Source: Siphonodentalium dalli (lineage: Eukaryota; Mollusca; Scaphopoda; Gadilida; Siphonodentaliidae). Taken from it: DNA of 64,000 bases. Location: positions 136,155,990-136,219,989 of the forward strand of contig CP136067.1 in the NCBI GenBank assembly GCA_032622095.1. The letters run 5' to 3'. Positions within the stretch are counted from its first letter, which is position 1; the number at the start of each line of letters is the position of its first letter. Below, piece by piece: positions 21,663 to 34,116 of this stretch. The translations under genes were made by a program, and so were the position numbers. The notes below the pieces were generated by a model. That model was not told where the DNA came from and did no database searches. It saw nothing but the letters and a program-made list of their open reading frames with translations.

Positions 21663-22882
21663 TATTATCTATATATACTATCCCAAGTTATATCTAGTAT
21701 TATACCAAGGGTAACTGTCCTATTCCGAAGAAAAGTCTTGATACAATTATTGCTTTTCAAAGTGAATTTCCCCCCAAAATTTGTCGGAAATGCTCTTCAA
21801 AATAAGGTGCATATGATTATTGTGTCATATAATATGTTCTGATTCTGCAATGATGAAGGCGATATCTTACATGGAAGAGTCTTCATGGGTGGAACCAGAA
21901 GTGCATTGCAGTTGTCTGCAAAACGTACGTCTGGACAATAAACTCACAGCTCAACTTCGTCGATAACTTATTCAATAGTGAGATTTCGCACGTCAAACAA
22001 CTTGATATTTTAAGGGCGTTGTCAACCCATTTCCCCTAAATTTGATGGAGTTAAAATAAAGGAGTCCATTCAATTATATTAGTAATCACAGAAACCAATC
22101 CCATGTTATGATGGATTATCTTAGAAATCCAAATGTTTTAAAAATATTCCTTTCTAACGGAAATCCAACAAACACAAAAATCAATTTCTAAAAAAACATA
22201 TGGAAATGTGTACAGAACATTGTGAAGAATGATGAACAATAAACACATTCCGGAGGGCTATGTGTAATTTTCGCTGACATATGTGGCACCTGGTCAGATC
22301 CACACTTACCTATAACACATGTTTATCTACCGCTCACTACCTTTATTGACTACATAAAGCCTGCATAATAAACGTTACGTTTATTGCGTCAGTGCAGCTT
22401 TATTAGATCAGCGTGGCTTTAATAGGTTAGTACTACTTTCATGGCGTAATTGTATATGTAAATTGCGCAGTAACTACTACTAACTAGGGACATCAACCGG
22501 CCTAAATGACGTCATTGCGATTTGAGAACCTTTTTTTCGTCCATAATTCACTGTTATTGATACAATATTAGTAAAAGGGATACTAATTAGTTTACTTGAC
22601 CTCATAAATATGGGTATATCCTGTCTACCCGGCAGGCAGAGATTAACGACTTGGCCGGCGGAGATTATAGTCCATATCAAAACACCTGCGGTCCAGTGTT
22701 GTCACAGTCCATAACTGTTGGTGGTGAATAACGTTTAATAGCGTGAGCCACATTCAGTTTATTTATTTTACACGTTTTATTATTTGTTTGTAAAGATGTA
22801 TTATGAATTATTATCAGTGTTTTAAGTAGAGTTCACTACTGAATATATATACTGTTAGATTCCCTGGTCTGACATAAACACG
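21663..22882. other. Gene-free interval upstream of the MULE gene, copy 1
   Basis: No gene recognised. A small palindrome AAACGTTACGTTTA lies near 22368. The 5' end of the transposon carrying the MULE gene should be here, but I could not identify its terminal repeats. Recurs at 36639-37858. Confidence 0.4.
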
Positions 22883-24443
22883 ATGGCAAGCACACAAGTG
22901 AACGTAAATTATATTCCAAATACTAGAGGTGGAAAGTATCTGGTATATGATGACTACAAATTCTCCGTTAAATCAAGGAGAAATGATCGAATTCATTGGC
23001 GATGTTGTAAGAAAGACTGCCGTGCAACCACCAACACTGAGAACGATATGGTGATATCCAACAGCGGCAACCATAACCACGAACCTGATTTCAACCAAGT
23101 AGCAGCAGAATCCTGGATTGCAGACATCAAAAAGCTTGTCAAGACAAGTAACAAGCCAGTAACAACGCTATACCAGGAAGAAATAGGAAGTATGTACTGA
23201 GTAAATTTAATTTCGCATTCTCATTAATCTGGCAACGCTCTTTATATTAGTATTCAGAAAGAAAACTAAGCAAGTAATAACTAAAGTAAAACTGGTGTAA
23301 TGTTATATTATATATATTATAATTATTATTAAAGAATAGAGAATACTAAGCAAGTAATAACTCTATTAATGTTTATAATTTATAACATATTACAGCGTCA
23401 AAACAGCATTGTATCATGCCAGAGCCGAAAACCAGCCAAAGTTACCAATTCATCGTTCAGGAGTCGACCTTCCTGATGTATACAAAACAACAGCCAACAA
23501 CCACAACTTCCTACTAGCCGATGACGGATAGACTGAAAAGATTCTGATATTCGCGACCAGAGAAAATCTAGAAAATTTAGCTGTTGCCGGAACGATCTTC
23601 TGTGATGGAACGTTTGAGAAAAGCCCAACGATCTTCTTTCAACTGTACACGATACACGCATTCGTCGCCGGAAAGATGTGCCCTTTGGTGTATGGCTTAC
23701 TTCCCAACAAGACCCAACACACATACCAACGCTTCTTCAATCTGGTGAAAGAAAGGGCAGCAGAACTCGACATCACCATCAGCCCAAGTGGAATTTTCAC
23801 AGATTATGAGACAGCTGCCCAAAACGCCCTGGCAGCTACATTTCCGTCAGCTACAATGAAAGGATGCCTATTCCATTACGGCCAAGCAGTGCTGAAGAAT
23901 GTTAAGAAATGCCACCTACAGCAGCTATACGAAGACACTGAAGGCAACGACCAAAAGACCCTGATAAGAAGAGCTCTAGCCCTCCCTATGGTTCCTGTCG
24001 AGATGGTTGGTGATGCCTGGTTCGAAGCGCTGGACGATTACCCTGCGACAAGCAACACAGGTCTCGATGAAAACGTCACCAAGTTCACGGATTACATCAC
24101 CGAGTTCTGGGTGGAAGGGAGCCATGGCCGCCAGCTATGGAATCACCACGACATAATTGGTCCAAGAACGACAAATCATGTGGAAGGATGGCACCGAAAA
24201 CTGCAGTTGGTGTTATCTTGCTCACACCCGAACATCTTCAGGTTGATAGATTTCCCGAAGAAAGAGCAAGCTTACCAGGAAGCAACCGTCATCCAATTGA
24301 GAGCGGGTGGAAGGATTGGCCCATGCAAGATGCGATATCGCAAAGTTGACAATTCCATCAGACATTTCAAGAGAGTTTTCGGCGCAGGCGAAATAGATAT
24401 TCTCGAATACATGGATTCAGTATCAAATAGTATCAAACATTAA
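22883..24443 (+). pseudogene. FLYWCH + MULE transposase gene, one premature stop, copy 1
   Basis: Mutator-like transposase with a FLYWCH zinc finger. Exon 1 (22883-23189) starts at ATGGCAAGC and encodes the finger: YLVYDDYKFSVKSR, then WRCCKKDCRA and HNHEP, giving the C-x(n)-C-x(n)-H-x-H ligands. A GT-AG intron 23190-23406 (GTATGT...AACAG) keeps the frame. Exon 2 (23407-24443) opens LYHARAENQPKLP and hits a TAG at 23529-23531 after LLADDG. The frame then runs on uninterrupted for 303 codons through FCDGTF (first catalytic Asp), FTDYETAAQNA (second Asp), CLFHYGQAV (the conserved Cys-His pair) and NHVEGWHR (catalytic Glu). Such enzymes cut and paste MULE elements. With one stop in an otherwise clean frame, the loss is recent or the codon is read through. 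An AATAAA signal lies at 24504-24509. Confidence 0.8.
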
Positions 24444-24975
24444 TGTGCTATAATTCATGTTATGTTATATTGATAGTATTTGTTATATATATCTTGAGTA
24501 TTTAATAAATTTGTTGAAATATATCACATGTGCATTTCTTCGTTCATAATGCAACTTCCGGTGTCCGTTCAGTGGAGGGATTAATATGTGTGGATAGGGC
24601 GAATATCGGCCTTTCGTTAGACACCAAAATGAGCCCTCTGCGCGCTGTATTCCTGGAGTTTTGAATTTTCCAAAAACCCCAATTATCCTCATCGTCCGGC
24701 CGCTCACCGCCGTCGAAATTAGCCATCGCCACCAATTTCCAGTAACAATTATGATAAAAACTATAGTCGGCAGCTCTGTGATGTTGAGGATTATCACACC
24801 TGCCCCAACACCTACCCGAAACAATAGCCGCCTGGTGAACAGGACGACCCCATAAATATGATGCCGTCATCGAAGTAATGGACGACAAACTTAGATAAAT
24901 GACAGAATTCCCCCAACAAAAGGCAAGTTTTACGCGATGGATAAATAAAATATGTAGCTATACTAATGCTGTCGC
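24444..24975. other. MULE 3' flank with an unrecognised GC-richer minus frame, copy 1
   Basis: Two overlapping minus-strand frames (to 24888 and to 24824) are open for about 114 codons in a GC-richer stretch, including DDEDNWGFWKIQ and LILVSNERPIFALS. Neither is a family I recognise, and overlapping frames of the same length argue for composition rather than coding. Recurs at 39420-39951. Confidence 0.3.
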
Positions 24976-25424
24976 TTAAAGGTACGGTTGGCCTTGGCGG
25001 TGGGTATCCTGTGAAAATATTTACACCCGTCAAAAACCGCCACAAACAGAAAGAACATAAAAATGTAGACATACTTTGTCCGTATACAAATAAGACAAAG
25101 GCATAACAAGTTACTTTTCTGGTGTTTGTTTATATTATGATGGTAAACACAAAGAGCGTTCTTTGTTGGTGAATTCCTGATATGGAACTAATAAAGAGCG
25201 TTTATGCCATTTGTGTGTGATTAGCCAGTAGCATTGTGCTGTCTTCTGTAACACAAACAGGCTCTTGCTTAGGTAAAATATAGTAGGTCTTTGTGATAAC
25301 ATGCTGTTTACGCGATGGTCATGGTATATATGAACGAAACTGTATGCGTTTTAATGTTTTTCTGTTTACGGTGATTGGAACAAATATGAATATTTTCGAC
25401 AACTAAGGCCTCACGTGCCTTTAA
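24976..25424. mobile_element. Short inverted-repeat element (family A), duplication copy 1
   Basis: Begins TTAAAGGTACGGTTGGCC and ends CACGTGCCTTTAA. Shares the order GGTGGGTATCC, TCAAAAACCGCCACAAAC, AAAGAGCGTTC, ATAAAGAGCGTTTAT and GTGTGATTAGCCAGTAGCAT with the copy at 866-1329, at clearly reduced identity. Non-coding. Confidence 0.65.
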
Positions 25425-25518
25425 ACGGTTTATGTCCCCTCGGGGGATTTGGCATCTATTGGACTCGACAGAGCCTCGCCCAATAGATGCTCAACCCCCC
25501 CTCACGTACATAAACCGT
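25425..25518. repeat. Hairpin adjoining the family-A element, copy 1
   Basis: Arms ACGGTTTATGT/ACATAAACCGT and GGCATCTATTGG/CCAATAGATGCTC, loop around CTCGACAGAGCCTCG. It abuts the TTAA end of the preceding element. Copy 2 (40401-40491) has three fewer G residues in the left arm. Confidence 0.65.
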
Positions 25519-26249
25519 GTAAGCGACGGCACTAGCTACATTTATTTATTTATTTATAGTTTAGGCTGGGCCATGCTTCATCATGGAATAAACCACATTA
25601 TGATATTATAATCCAACATCAGCGCGTGTGCTCGATGATTTTCACTGCTGCAGACATGAACCGTACTCACAATGTGATATTGAAAATGAGAGTCTACCAT
25701 GCAGGAACCATCTATATAGATACACTTGTGAATTGTGAAAAAGTTACCCAGCTTAATACAATTGCATGTACATGGATATAGCAACCATGTATTTGTTTGT
25801 TTCAATAAAATTACCGACTCAAGAATGCATGTACTAACATTTATACGGCCAAATAGTTGAATCACTTCGCAATATTGAACAATAATTTTCCTTCAGTCAC
25901 GTTTCAGCCCGACCTCATTGATTATTTTATTGGTGTAAACATATTTTTATTTCCAAATCCAAACAGATAGCATAATATACAGATGCCACATATAAGTGTT
26001 AATATATGGAAACGAGGAGCAGACAACATGCCCGATGGCTTATATGAAGTATTCTCCTCGTTGGCTACATGCCCGTCCCACAATAAGTGAGGGAGGTGGC
26101 TACTTGCTCCGTCCACAATAAGTGAGGGAGGGGTATAGTTCAGACGGGAAGTGTTGGAAATAAAGGGTTTTGGAGAATGGGAGATAAATATCAGAATTTG
26201 AGTTAGGGATGGAAAAGAGGAAAAAGATTGTGTTAGGGATGGCAGGAGG

Positions 26250-26250
<1 letters not shown>
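25519..26250. other. Gene-free interval in duplication copy 1
   Basis: Short reading frames only. A CCGTCCCACAATAAGTGAGG / CCGTCCACAATAAGTGAGG phrase is repeated 44 bp apart near 26069-26132. Recurs at 40492-41223. Confidence 0.4.
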
Positions 26251-26281
<31 letters not shown>

Positions 26282-26311
26282 AGAGATAGAGAGAGAGAGA
26301 GAGAGAGAGGG
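26251..26311. repeat. GA/AG microsatellite, copy 1
   Basis: Two (GA)n blocks split by GGGGGGAGAGATA. The same tract near 41224-41279 is a few units shorter, one of the few length differences between the duplicates. Confidence 0.9.
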
Positions 26312-26401
26312 AGACAAGACGGGGACATATGAAGTCGTGAGATGGTGACACTGTGGGTTGTTTTCAATGACTGTTGTTGCGTGATTAAAAGCTCGTATTA
26401 T

Positions 26402-26580
26402 CAGGGGGGGGGGGTCAGGAAAATAATTACCGATACAAGGTGGACATTTTGTGTTTTTCAGTTTTGGGGACCCACCACCTCGGGAGCGTAAGTTTTTTCC
26501 ACCCACGTCTGAGACACCCACCGGGACCGTAAGTATTTTCCCCCCAGGTCTGGGACACCCACCCCCAAAATTGATGAAAA
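26402..26580 (+). repeat. Dispersed G-run repeat (family G), copy 1
   Basis: Poly-G, then TCAGGAAAATAATTACCGAT, ACAAGGTGGACATTTTGTG, GGGGACCCACCACC and GGGAGCGTAAG. Related copies lie at 41373-41548 (duplicate), 48437-48600 (plus) and about 46120-46235 (reverse complement, ending in a C-run/G-run). Function unknown; probably a non-autonomous retro- or DNA element fragment. Confidence 0.55.
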
Positions 26581-27879
26581 TCGTGTAAATTCTACTTAAT
26601 AATGTGTTGTTGGCAGGGTAAGGGTATCTCATTGTTTCTGCACCGGAACTGAGAGAACGCTGATTAATTACACCCGCACAAAATAAACAAACAAAGCACA
26701 TGGCTGAAAAATATGCCAACAAAACCAGTGACAAAACCTTTAAAAGCCCAAATAGTTATGGTTATAAAGGTAAAATACAACTTTAACAGGATAGATGTGT
26801 CCCTTATTAGCAATAGGTTAAAATATGTGCATGTGTATTGTGTAAAGTAAAAACACCATCAATTTGATTAAATAAACACAGTTCCAGTCCTCTCCATGTG
26901 GGAACTCACTGGTGAGCAATGAGGAGCTCCCCTTAAAATCATTCTAGGCGAGTGGCGAGTAGCTCTCCTACAAAATGTCGAGGCGAGTAGTATCCCAGCA
27001 GGAGATGCCGAAGGCATCACCCGAAGGCCTGATGGGGGCGAGTACGGGAGGGGGTCTCCCCCCGTAAAATTTTGAAAATTAGATGCTCTGAGATTTAATC
27101 TGGAGCCTTTTAATGCTCCAATGCGTTTTTATTTCTCTCATCCAAGTTAATACATGTATAGCATAAGGATATTGAGATATATAATTATATAAACAATAGA
27201 TATATATAAATATTATACAATAGATATGTATATATGGTTCCGGGTCGATGGCATTTTGAAATTCGATGAATGTATTCCGAGTTTTATTCTGACATCGCTA
27301 CTATAGCTTATTGTCGCCAAGAGTAATGACGGCGCAATCTCGAGTGAAACCTTGTTGATTGGAGTAAACTATTTAATCGCAACGCTGACATAAAAGGTTG
27401 ATATCTTCACAGTCACACATGTGTGTTTAGATTTAGGTACAAATAATAGGTTACTACATGTAGGTCGTCAATTTTAGTATTTATACAATCGATGATTGCC
27501 ATATCGTTCACTAGTGACTATCGTATAATTGATTCCGGGAACCATACATATATACTAATATACCAACATAAAAGCCAAGTATTAATATCATAACGTATGA
27601 CTATTTAAATAATCAATTATAACTGATATAAATATACTTGAATCCTCATTGCGCTTGTTGGCAGGTATATATTTACTTTAATTCTTGGTTCACATCCATT
27701 CATCAATGTGGATGCTCAGCTAGCTAAATTCAGCAGAAAGTTTGAGACTTTCTGTCAAAATCCCGCATCTGACCATCACCATAGATGAATGAATGTTAAT
27801 CCGTGTCGTCTGTTCGAATCTACACATATATCATAGCAGATCAAAATTAGACAGATTCGTGACGAGAAATTTCGATGCA
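26581..27879. other. Gene-free interval and LINE 3' UTR, copy 1
   Basis: No gene. A GC-rich stretch (26930-27065) has GAGGCGAGTAG-type repeats and a GGGGGTCTCCCCCCG palindrome. From roughly 27600 to 27879 the sequence should be the 3' untranslated part of the LINE whose frame ends at 27880. Recurs at 41549-42847. Confidence 0.35.
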
Positions 27880-28066
27880 TTAATTGTGATCTGAGAATAC
27901 GTTCGAGATGATCCGAATGAAAGAACAAATTCTGCGTAGTAATATGGGATTCTTCATTTTGAAAATTTCATTTATCGCGGTAGCATTTATTCGTCTACGA
28001 TATTTTGGTTGTAAAAAGCGTTTTCTTACATCCGTAAAGAACTCACATTCCAATAGATAATGAAAT
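27880..28066 (-). mobile_element. LINE 3' coding tail cut off by the duplication junction
   Basis: The minus frame reads FHYLLECEFFTDVRKRFL ... KNPILLRRICSFIRIISN and stops at 27880-27882. It is the C-terminus of the LINE fully present at 42848-45590. At 28066 the frame leaves LINE sequence and enters the left end of duplication copy 2. Confidence 0.75.
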
Positions 28067-28966
28067 GCTTCTGTTATGTAATAGGTATGCACTTAGCTTT
28101 TGGTTTAAGTTCACCATCAGTTAATAATGAGGGATGACACCAAGTGGCAATAAAAAGGTCAGCTTGCTAAATGTTTTCATCAAGGATCTATCTGTGCACA
28201 TTGACACGGAAAGGTTCAGATTTAAATAGTTCTAATAAAACTTATTTATTCAACCTGATATAAATGAAAACAACACAAAAATAAATTCTTCAAAAATGTG
28301 TAAACTCTTCACTGAACTCTTCAAATAAAAATAGAATATTCTAAAAAACATAATAAAATAAAACAAAGGTGTTAAAATAAACTTTGACCGATTTCAACGA
28401 TATTCGGTATATGGGTCTCGGGTCACCTCTAGATGGGAGTTTCCAAATTTGAATGATTTTTTATGACAAATATGGCCGCTGGCAGCCATCCTGGATATTA
28501 CTCTTTGTATGACCAAATCCTTTAGCGCATCTTATAGGTCACATTTCTCACCCAATCGTCACCAAACTTCATACGGATCTTCGAAGTGTCCTCTAGATGG
28601 GAGCCTCCATGTTTTCCCCAACATTTGTTCCAAACAAACATGGCCATTTTGAATTTCAAATGTCAATCCATCAGCATACCATACAGCCCACATTTATTGG
28701 AGATTTGTTTTGAAACTTTACAGTCTTGTTGGTAAATAAAAAAGAAGGAATCTTCTATAATCATAATACGGAACATTGATCAGATAAGATCATCAAAAAT
28801 GGTCATTTAAAGCAGTTTGGATGGGGTGAATCCCTATTCCAGAATCGGAACAAAATAGGGGGGGGGGGTGAGTACCCAGAGGGTGGAAAAAAATTAAAAA
28901 GCGCATATTAAGGATCTTATTAGTGACACAACACTTCACAAGAGGCTAGACATACATTTGTAACTA

Positions 28967-29128
28967 CAGTAATGCTCTAATTAATCGACTCCTTAACCAC
29001 AGCAGAATTACGGGTAACTCCGGGAGAGCTTTCCGATGAATGGCAACAAGCCATATATCCGACTAAATCCTGAAAAGTTACACATAATTCTGCTGTGGTT
29101 AAGGGGTCGATTTCTTAGGGCACTACTG
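28967..29128. mobile_element. Tc1/mariner-type hairpin MITE, copy 2
   Basis: Duplicate of 13956-14117; no difference noticed. Confidence 0.65.
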
Positions 29129-29550
29129 TATCTGTGTTCGGGCACATCAAATATATTTGTTGTCTTTCCTCTTGTAATTTGTCTTTGGTTGTGTTCGCCA
29201 TTTCGATGGACAACTACATGTACATGTACTGACATCAAATGACTGAAATGAGTCAAAATTTAGCAGTGCAACCAATTACCGGTATATAGATAAACAGAAT
29301 TAAATAGCATCCAAATTCCAAATGAGCATAAATGATAAAACAAACTTTATTGAGCACACTTTTAATACTAGTAATTACAGCTACAATGAAAGCAACTAAT
29401 AAAAATTCTAAGTTTGGTAAAACTGTCTGTATACAAAGTTTATCTGACCGTGATGAATAAAACCTATAAATGGGATCATATACATGTATGTTAGATATCA
29501 TTACATGATTATTTGAAAACACATATCCGTATGGAAAACAAACTATTTTA

Positions 29551-29690
29551 CCACTGGCCAAGTGGTCCTGCTAATATGCTATGATGCTGGTGGTCCTGCT
29601 GAATTGCTATGATGCGGGTAGTGCAATTCATAGCAATTAAGCAGGACCCAACCGCACCATAGCACATTAGCAGGAACACTTGAACAGGGG
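29551..29690. mobile_element. Short hairpin element carrying minisatellite units, copy 2
   Basis: Duplicate of 14540-14679. Confidence 0.7.
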
Positions 29691-30361
29691 TATATTTACA
29701 GTGTCAAATCGAATGGGCATCTTTTAACAATATTTTTGAACAATTTCCTAGAAGTGTTCGAAAATTGAGAACTGAATTTATAATTTTTTTAATGAGGTTT
29801 CGATTGAAAACTTTCTAACTTAGCTCATCAGGATTAACAGACTACCAGTATGTTTGGTATATTTTTCTGTAATCGACACCTGCTGAGGTGGGGAAATATC
29901 ATCCATTGTCGCACAGCTATATTCTCTTTCCCAACAAAGTCCATAGAACATACCGGTACATGTAAAATTACAGCTATGCTTTAATTAATCAACTCGCCTT
30001 ATAAAGGTTGACCACCGGGTATTACTGCAGTATTCAGGCGTGTTCATGCGATCAACCGCAGTCAGTTATACCGCCGCAGAATGTGGTCCACCTCACATTT
30101 GCAGTTAGGCTGTATTTTTCATGTGATGTTTATATGAATTTTGTTTTAAAGTTGACATTGTAACCACACCAGAATTTGTTTTTATTGTTTCAATATGTCT
30201 AGATAGAATTCAGAATTTTTGTGGTAAAATCAATTAACTTGGTTATCACAGTTAGCACATATTATTGTGGTAAGATTACCAGCGGATACCGCATGTCAAC
30301 AGGGACTGCATGCTCTAATTAATTATCAGGTCTAAAATGTTTATACTGGATACAGTTCATT

Positions 30362-31296
30362 TTAAAGGTACTCAATCCGGTTCGATGTTCCCCATATAAT
30401 CAGATTCCAACAACATCATACATTTGTATTTAGAAAAGCTGCTTCAGTTACGGTATCAGAATTGATTAATTGCCCTAAAATAATGCTAACCACTGTCAAC
30501 TAAAGTATACAATTGCCTGACATATGTTATTTATCAACATGTTGTTCTACAAAATTTGGCCTTATTATCAACAGAAAGCCTCTTGATTTTAGAGTTATCC
30601 ATCTTCATCTGAAATTTGGTCCGAGACCGTGGGCCACTATTAATTCTTGATCGTGAAAAATAGTGTATTTCAAAAAATGATATCTAATAACTCTGAGCTT
30701 TGACAGGTGGGTTCCTCGACTCGTACCAAATATCTTTTACCCCCAAGTCCAAATAAATAGTAATGCGCGAGCGTTAATTCAGGGGGCCATTAATCGGATT
30801 ATGCATCTTTAAATTCAAATACAGTTTAAAGATGCATAATCCGATTAAGTGCCCCTCATTTACTATTTACATGTATATGGAATCGGGGGGGGGGGGTAAA
30901 ACATATTTTAATCAAGTCGAGGGACCCACCTACATGTATCAAAGCTCAGAGTTATTATATATCGATTTTTGAAATTTTAATATTTATCACCATCGATACT
31001 TAATAGTGGCCCAGAAAAATTTGACGAGCCGACGGTCTCAGACCAAATTGCGGATGAAGATGGATAACTCTAAAATGAAGAGGCTTTGTGTTGATAATAA
31101 GGCCAAACTTCGTCGAACAGCATGTTAATAAATATAACGTATCAGGCAATTTTATACTATACATGTAGTTGACAGTGGTTAGCATTATTTTTGGGCAATT
31201 AATCGATTCTGATAACTGAAGCAGCATTTCTAAAAAAAATGTTGTTGTTGGAATCTAATTATATGGGGACCATCGAATCTGATTGAGCACCTTTAA
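30362..31296. mobile_element. ~1-kb foldback element, copy 2
   Basis: Duplicate of 15351-16319 with a single copy of the 33-bp repeat and a shorter poly-G run near 30885. Confidence 0.8.
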
Positions 31297-31326
31297 TAGT
31301 TAGCTATATGAGTTATATACACATAA

Positions 31327-31714
31327 GGCGACACCAATTTTTAAGTCCGGTTTACGAACACCTCCTACAACTTTTTTTCCATTTCATGAAAAAAATTTTA
31401 ACTTTTTTGTCCCAATTTTTTTTACACACGTACTGATTTTCATGTGCTGTCGCATCCGGTTCTGCTTATAATCATTTGCAGATCCATATTTTCATGTATT
31501 TCATGACAAGAAATGTCTTGTTTGGTTCAGAATTTCACTCGAAAAAAAATTTTCTCACAATTTTTGTAAAATTTATGTCAAATTTCAAGATTTACTTGAT
31601 ATAAATTGGGGGGACAATTTTTTTGATTTTGATTTTTGTCCTTCCTGCAACTACTTGTTTTCTCCCCACATCAGCCCACATGTTCGTAAACCAGACTTAA
31701 AAATTGGTGTCGCC
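31327..31714. mobile_element. PIF/Harbinger-type MITE, copy 2
   Basis: Duplicate of 16350-16737 with small homopolymer differences. Confidence 0.75.
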
Positions 31715-33231
31715 TAATAGACATTTAAACTTTGAAAATTGTAGGTTTCCGGATGATAACTTCAGTTTGTGTGATCATATCTGAACCAAATGTGGTATGT
31801 AAGTTTATCAGACTAAAATACAGGTCAAGTTCGAATATGGGTCTGCTCCGCCCATTTTTGCGAGAGTTATGGCCCTTTTTCGACTTAGAATTGTGTTAAT
31901 TTCTGGTTTCCGCATCATAATTTTAGTTTGTGTGATCAAATCTGAATCAAATTTGGTATGATAGTTTATTATCCACCATTTCATGGGACACTGGTTGGAT
32001 TGTTCTGAAATGTAGTATCGGATTTAGGGGTCCTTAATATATTTTTCAGACAAGCTGATGCCCCAATGAAGCCACATTTGCTGAAATAGTATCCAAAACA
32101 TCAACATATCAAGAGCCATTTGACTGAATTAGATAAAAATATATCACTTCGGTCTGTTTAAGCTGGAAAATACTCAAAATTTGTATAATTTTCTGCGATT
32201 ATATCTGCATACTAGCCTTTTTGCTGAATCGTGAATGCCGGTTATATTGCCGTGTGAAATCCTAGTACCAGATAACATTGGGTATGTATATAGCATACCA
32301 CCTGAAAATGGATTGAATATCACATACCAAAGCGGGGTGGGGGTGTGTGTGACACCCCCTTGATCATAGTCTATATTCTACAGGGTATGTTAACTGTTTC
32401 GAGTTGGTGCAATTAATGTGATTGTTTAATCTCTACCATCTGAAATCTATTTATAGCATATTTTGCTATCTGAAAAATTGCTACTGATATAAAAAAGGTT
32501 AAAGCTGGTGTGTCTCTTTCCCGATGTTCTGTTTACATGTACATTTGGGGGTTTATGAGTCAAATAATAACAGGCAACATGTCCTTCTAACACTAAGAAA
32601 TAATGTGTTATTATGAACCAGGACAAAATATGACTATTTCTGGAGCATTACAGCACATTATTACAAATCTAAATTTGTAAGCAGTAAGATAATGACAGGA
32701 AACATGTCCTCAGACTAAGAAATAATTTTTTGGTATGTATTTCACATCACAGCTCATGTGTATACTCACATTAGTTTATGTCATTCAAAGGGAGAAACCC
32801 ATTTAGAAAGTTTAAATGAGACAAAACTACATCACTGTAGATGTAGTTGCAAGGTACTTTTGTGTCCACCGGTATGTCATGTACCGGTATACATTGCAAC
32901 TACATGTACATATAACTTGCCTAACATACCATATACATGTATGAAGAGGGAATATGCAAGTGTTTTTTAATCAAAATTTTAACCCAACTCTTGTTGTCAG
33001 TAAGTTTTAACCCATGCAGTTTAATGAGTTTATATATTTATATATTACATGTGTTTCTATACATGTATTTTATCTTTAGTTAGTTTGTTGTCCTTGAATA
33101 AACTTGTATTGCTGCACAATCAGATTCCTTAATGTTCTACTATACTAAAACAACTCCATTGATAACAATACCCCTGCATCCCATCAAAATCTACTTCATT
33201 GCCATCCTCATCATTTCACTTTGGTATCCCC

Positions 33232-33986
33232 ACCCAGATGTACCTTGGTGTTATTCACCCAGGTGTTCCTTGATGTTTCCTACCCATGCGTACCTTGGTT
33301 TTTCCCACCCAGTTGTACCTTGGTGTTTCTTACCCAGGTGTACCTTGGTGTTTTCTTACCCAGGTGTACCTTGGTGTTTTCCTGCCCAGGTGTACCTTGG
33401 GGTTTCCTTACCTGGGTGTACCTTGGGGTTTTCTAACTCAGGTGTATCTCAATGGGAAATCCACCTGGGTAAGAAAACACCAAGGTACACCGGCGTAAGA
33501 AAACACCAAGGTACACCTGGGTTGGAAACATCAAGGTACACCTGGGTGGGGAACACCCAGGTAGGAAACATCAGGGTACACCTGGGTGAATAACACCAAG
33601 GTACACCTGGGTGGGAAACACCCAGGTATGAGACATCAGGGTACACCTGGGTGAATAACACCTGGGTACACCTCGGTGGGAAACACCCAGGTAGGAAACA
33701 CCAGGGTACACCTGGGTGAATAACACCAAGGTAACCTGGGTGGGAAACACCCAGGTAGGAAACATCAGGATACACCTGGGTAAATAACACCTAGGTACAC
33801 CTCGGTGGGAAACACCCAGGTAGGAAACACCAGGGTACACCTGGGTGAATAACACCCAAGGTAACCTGGGTGGGAAACACCCAGGTAGGAAACACCAGGG
33901 TACACCTGGGTGGGAAACACCCATCTATGGTACACCTGGTGTGGTCACCTGTGTAATTACACCCAGGTTTATCCATACCAGGGTTT
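33232..33986. repeat. Inverted minisatellite array, copy 2
   Basis: Duplicate of 18256-19010; one substitution noticed (TTTTACTGCC versus TTTTCCTGCC near 33381). Confidence 0.92.
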
Positions 33987-34116
33987 TTATCCAGTTTCAG
34001 GTGGGTAAATCATGGTAAAACCCAGGTTTCGCGGGGTCTTGATGGTTGGTGGATGTCTTGGTAGATTTTTTCCCTGGGTTTCGGCCCAAAAAACCTGGGT
34101 GGATTTACCCAGGTAC

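Larger units (their letters stand above)
13055..28066. repeat. 15-kb tandem segmental duplication, copy 1
   Basis: The whole block recurs directly at 28067-43034 in the same orientation. Copy 1 begins with ATGCTTGTGTTATG and ends inside a LINE coding sequence at TAATGAAAT. Differences visible by eye are about fifteen substitutions (for example 16141, 18405, 20339, 22893, 23110, 24856, 26633, 27916), length changes in homopolymer and GA tracts, and a 33-bp repeat at 15621-15680 that is single in copy 2. That is roughly one substitution per kilobase. Confidence 0.97.

Noticed and set aside
24483-24888. Overlapping 113- and 114-codon minus frames downstream of the MULE gene
   Set aside because: Two overlapping frames of equal length suggest GC-richer composition rather than coding; no family recognised.
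25922-26734. 270-codon minus-strand frame with Ser/Leu-rich centre
   Set aside because: Its longest part is translation of the GA microsatellite and G-run repeat. The frame is broken in copy 2 by the microsatellite length change, and it has no recognisable domain.
27229-27560. Possible MITE with GTATATATGGTTCCGGG / CCGGGAACCATACATATATAC ends
   Set aside because: The inverted match is short and imperfect, and no target duplication is apparent; left unassigned.
27780-27830. GTTCGAATC resembling a tRNA B-box
   Set aside because: No matching A-box or cloverleaf could be drawn around it.
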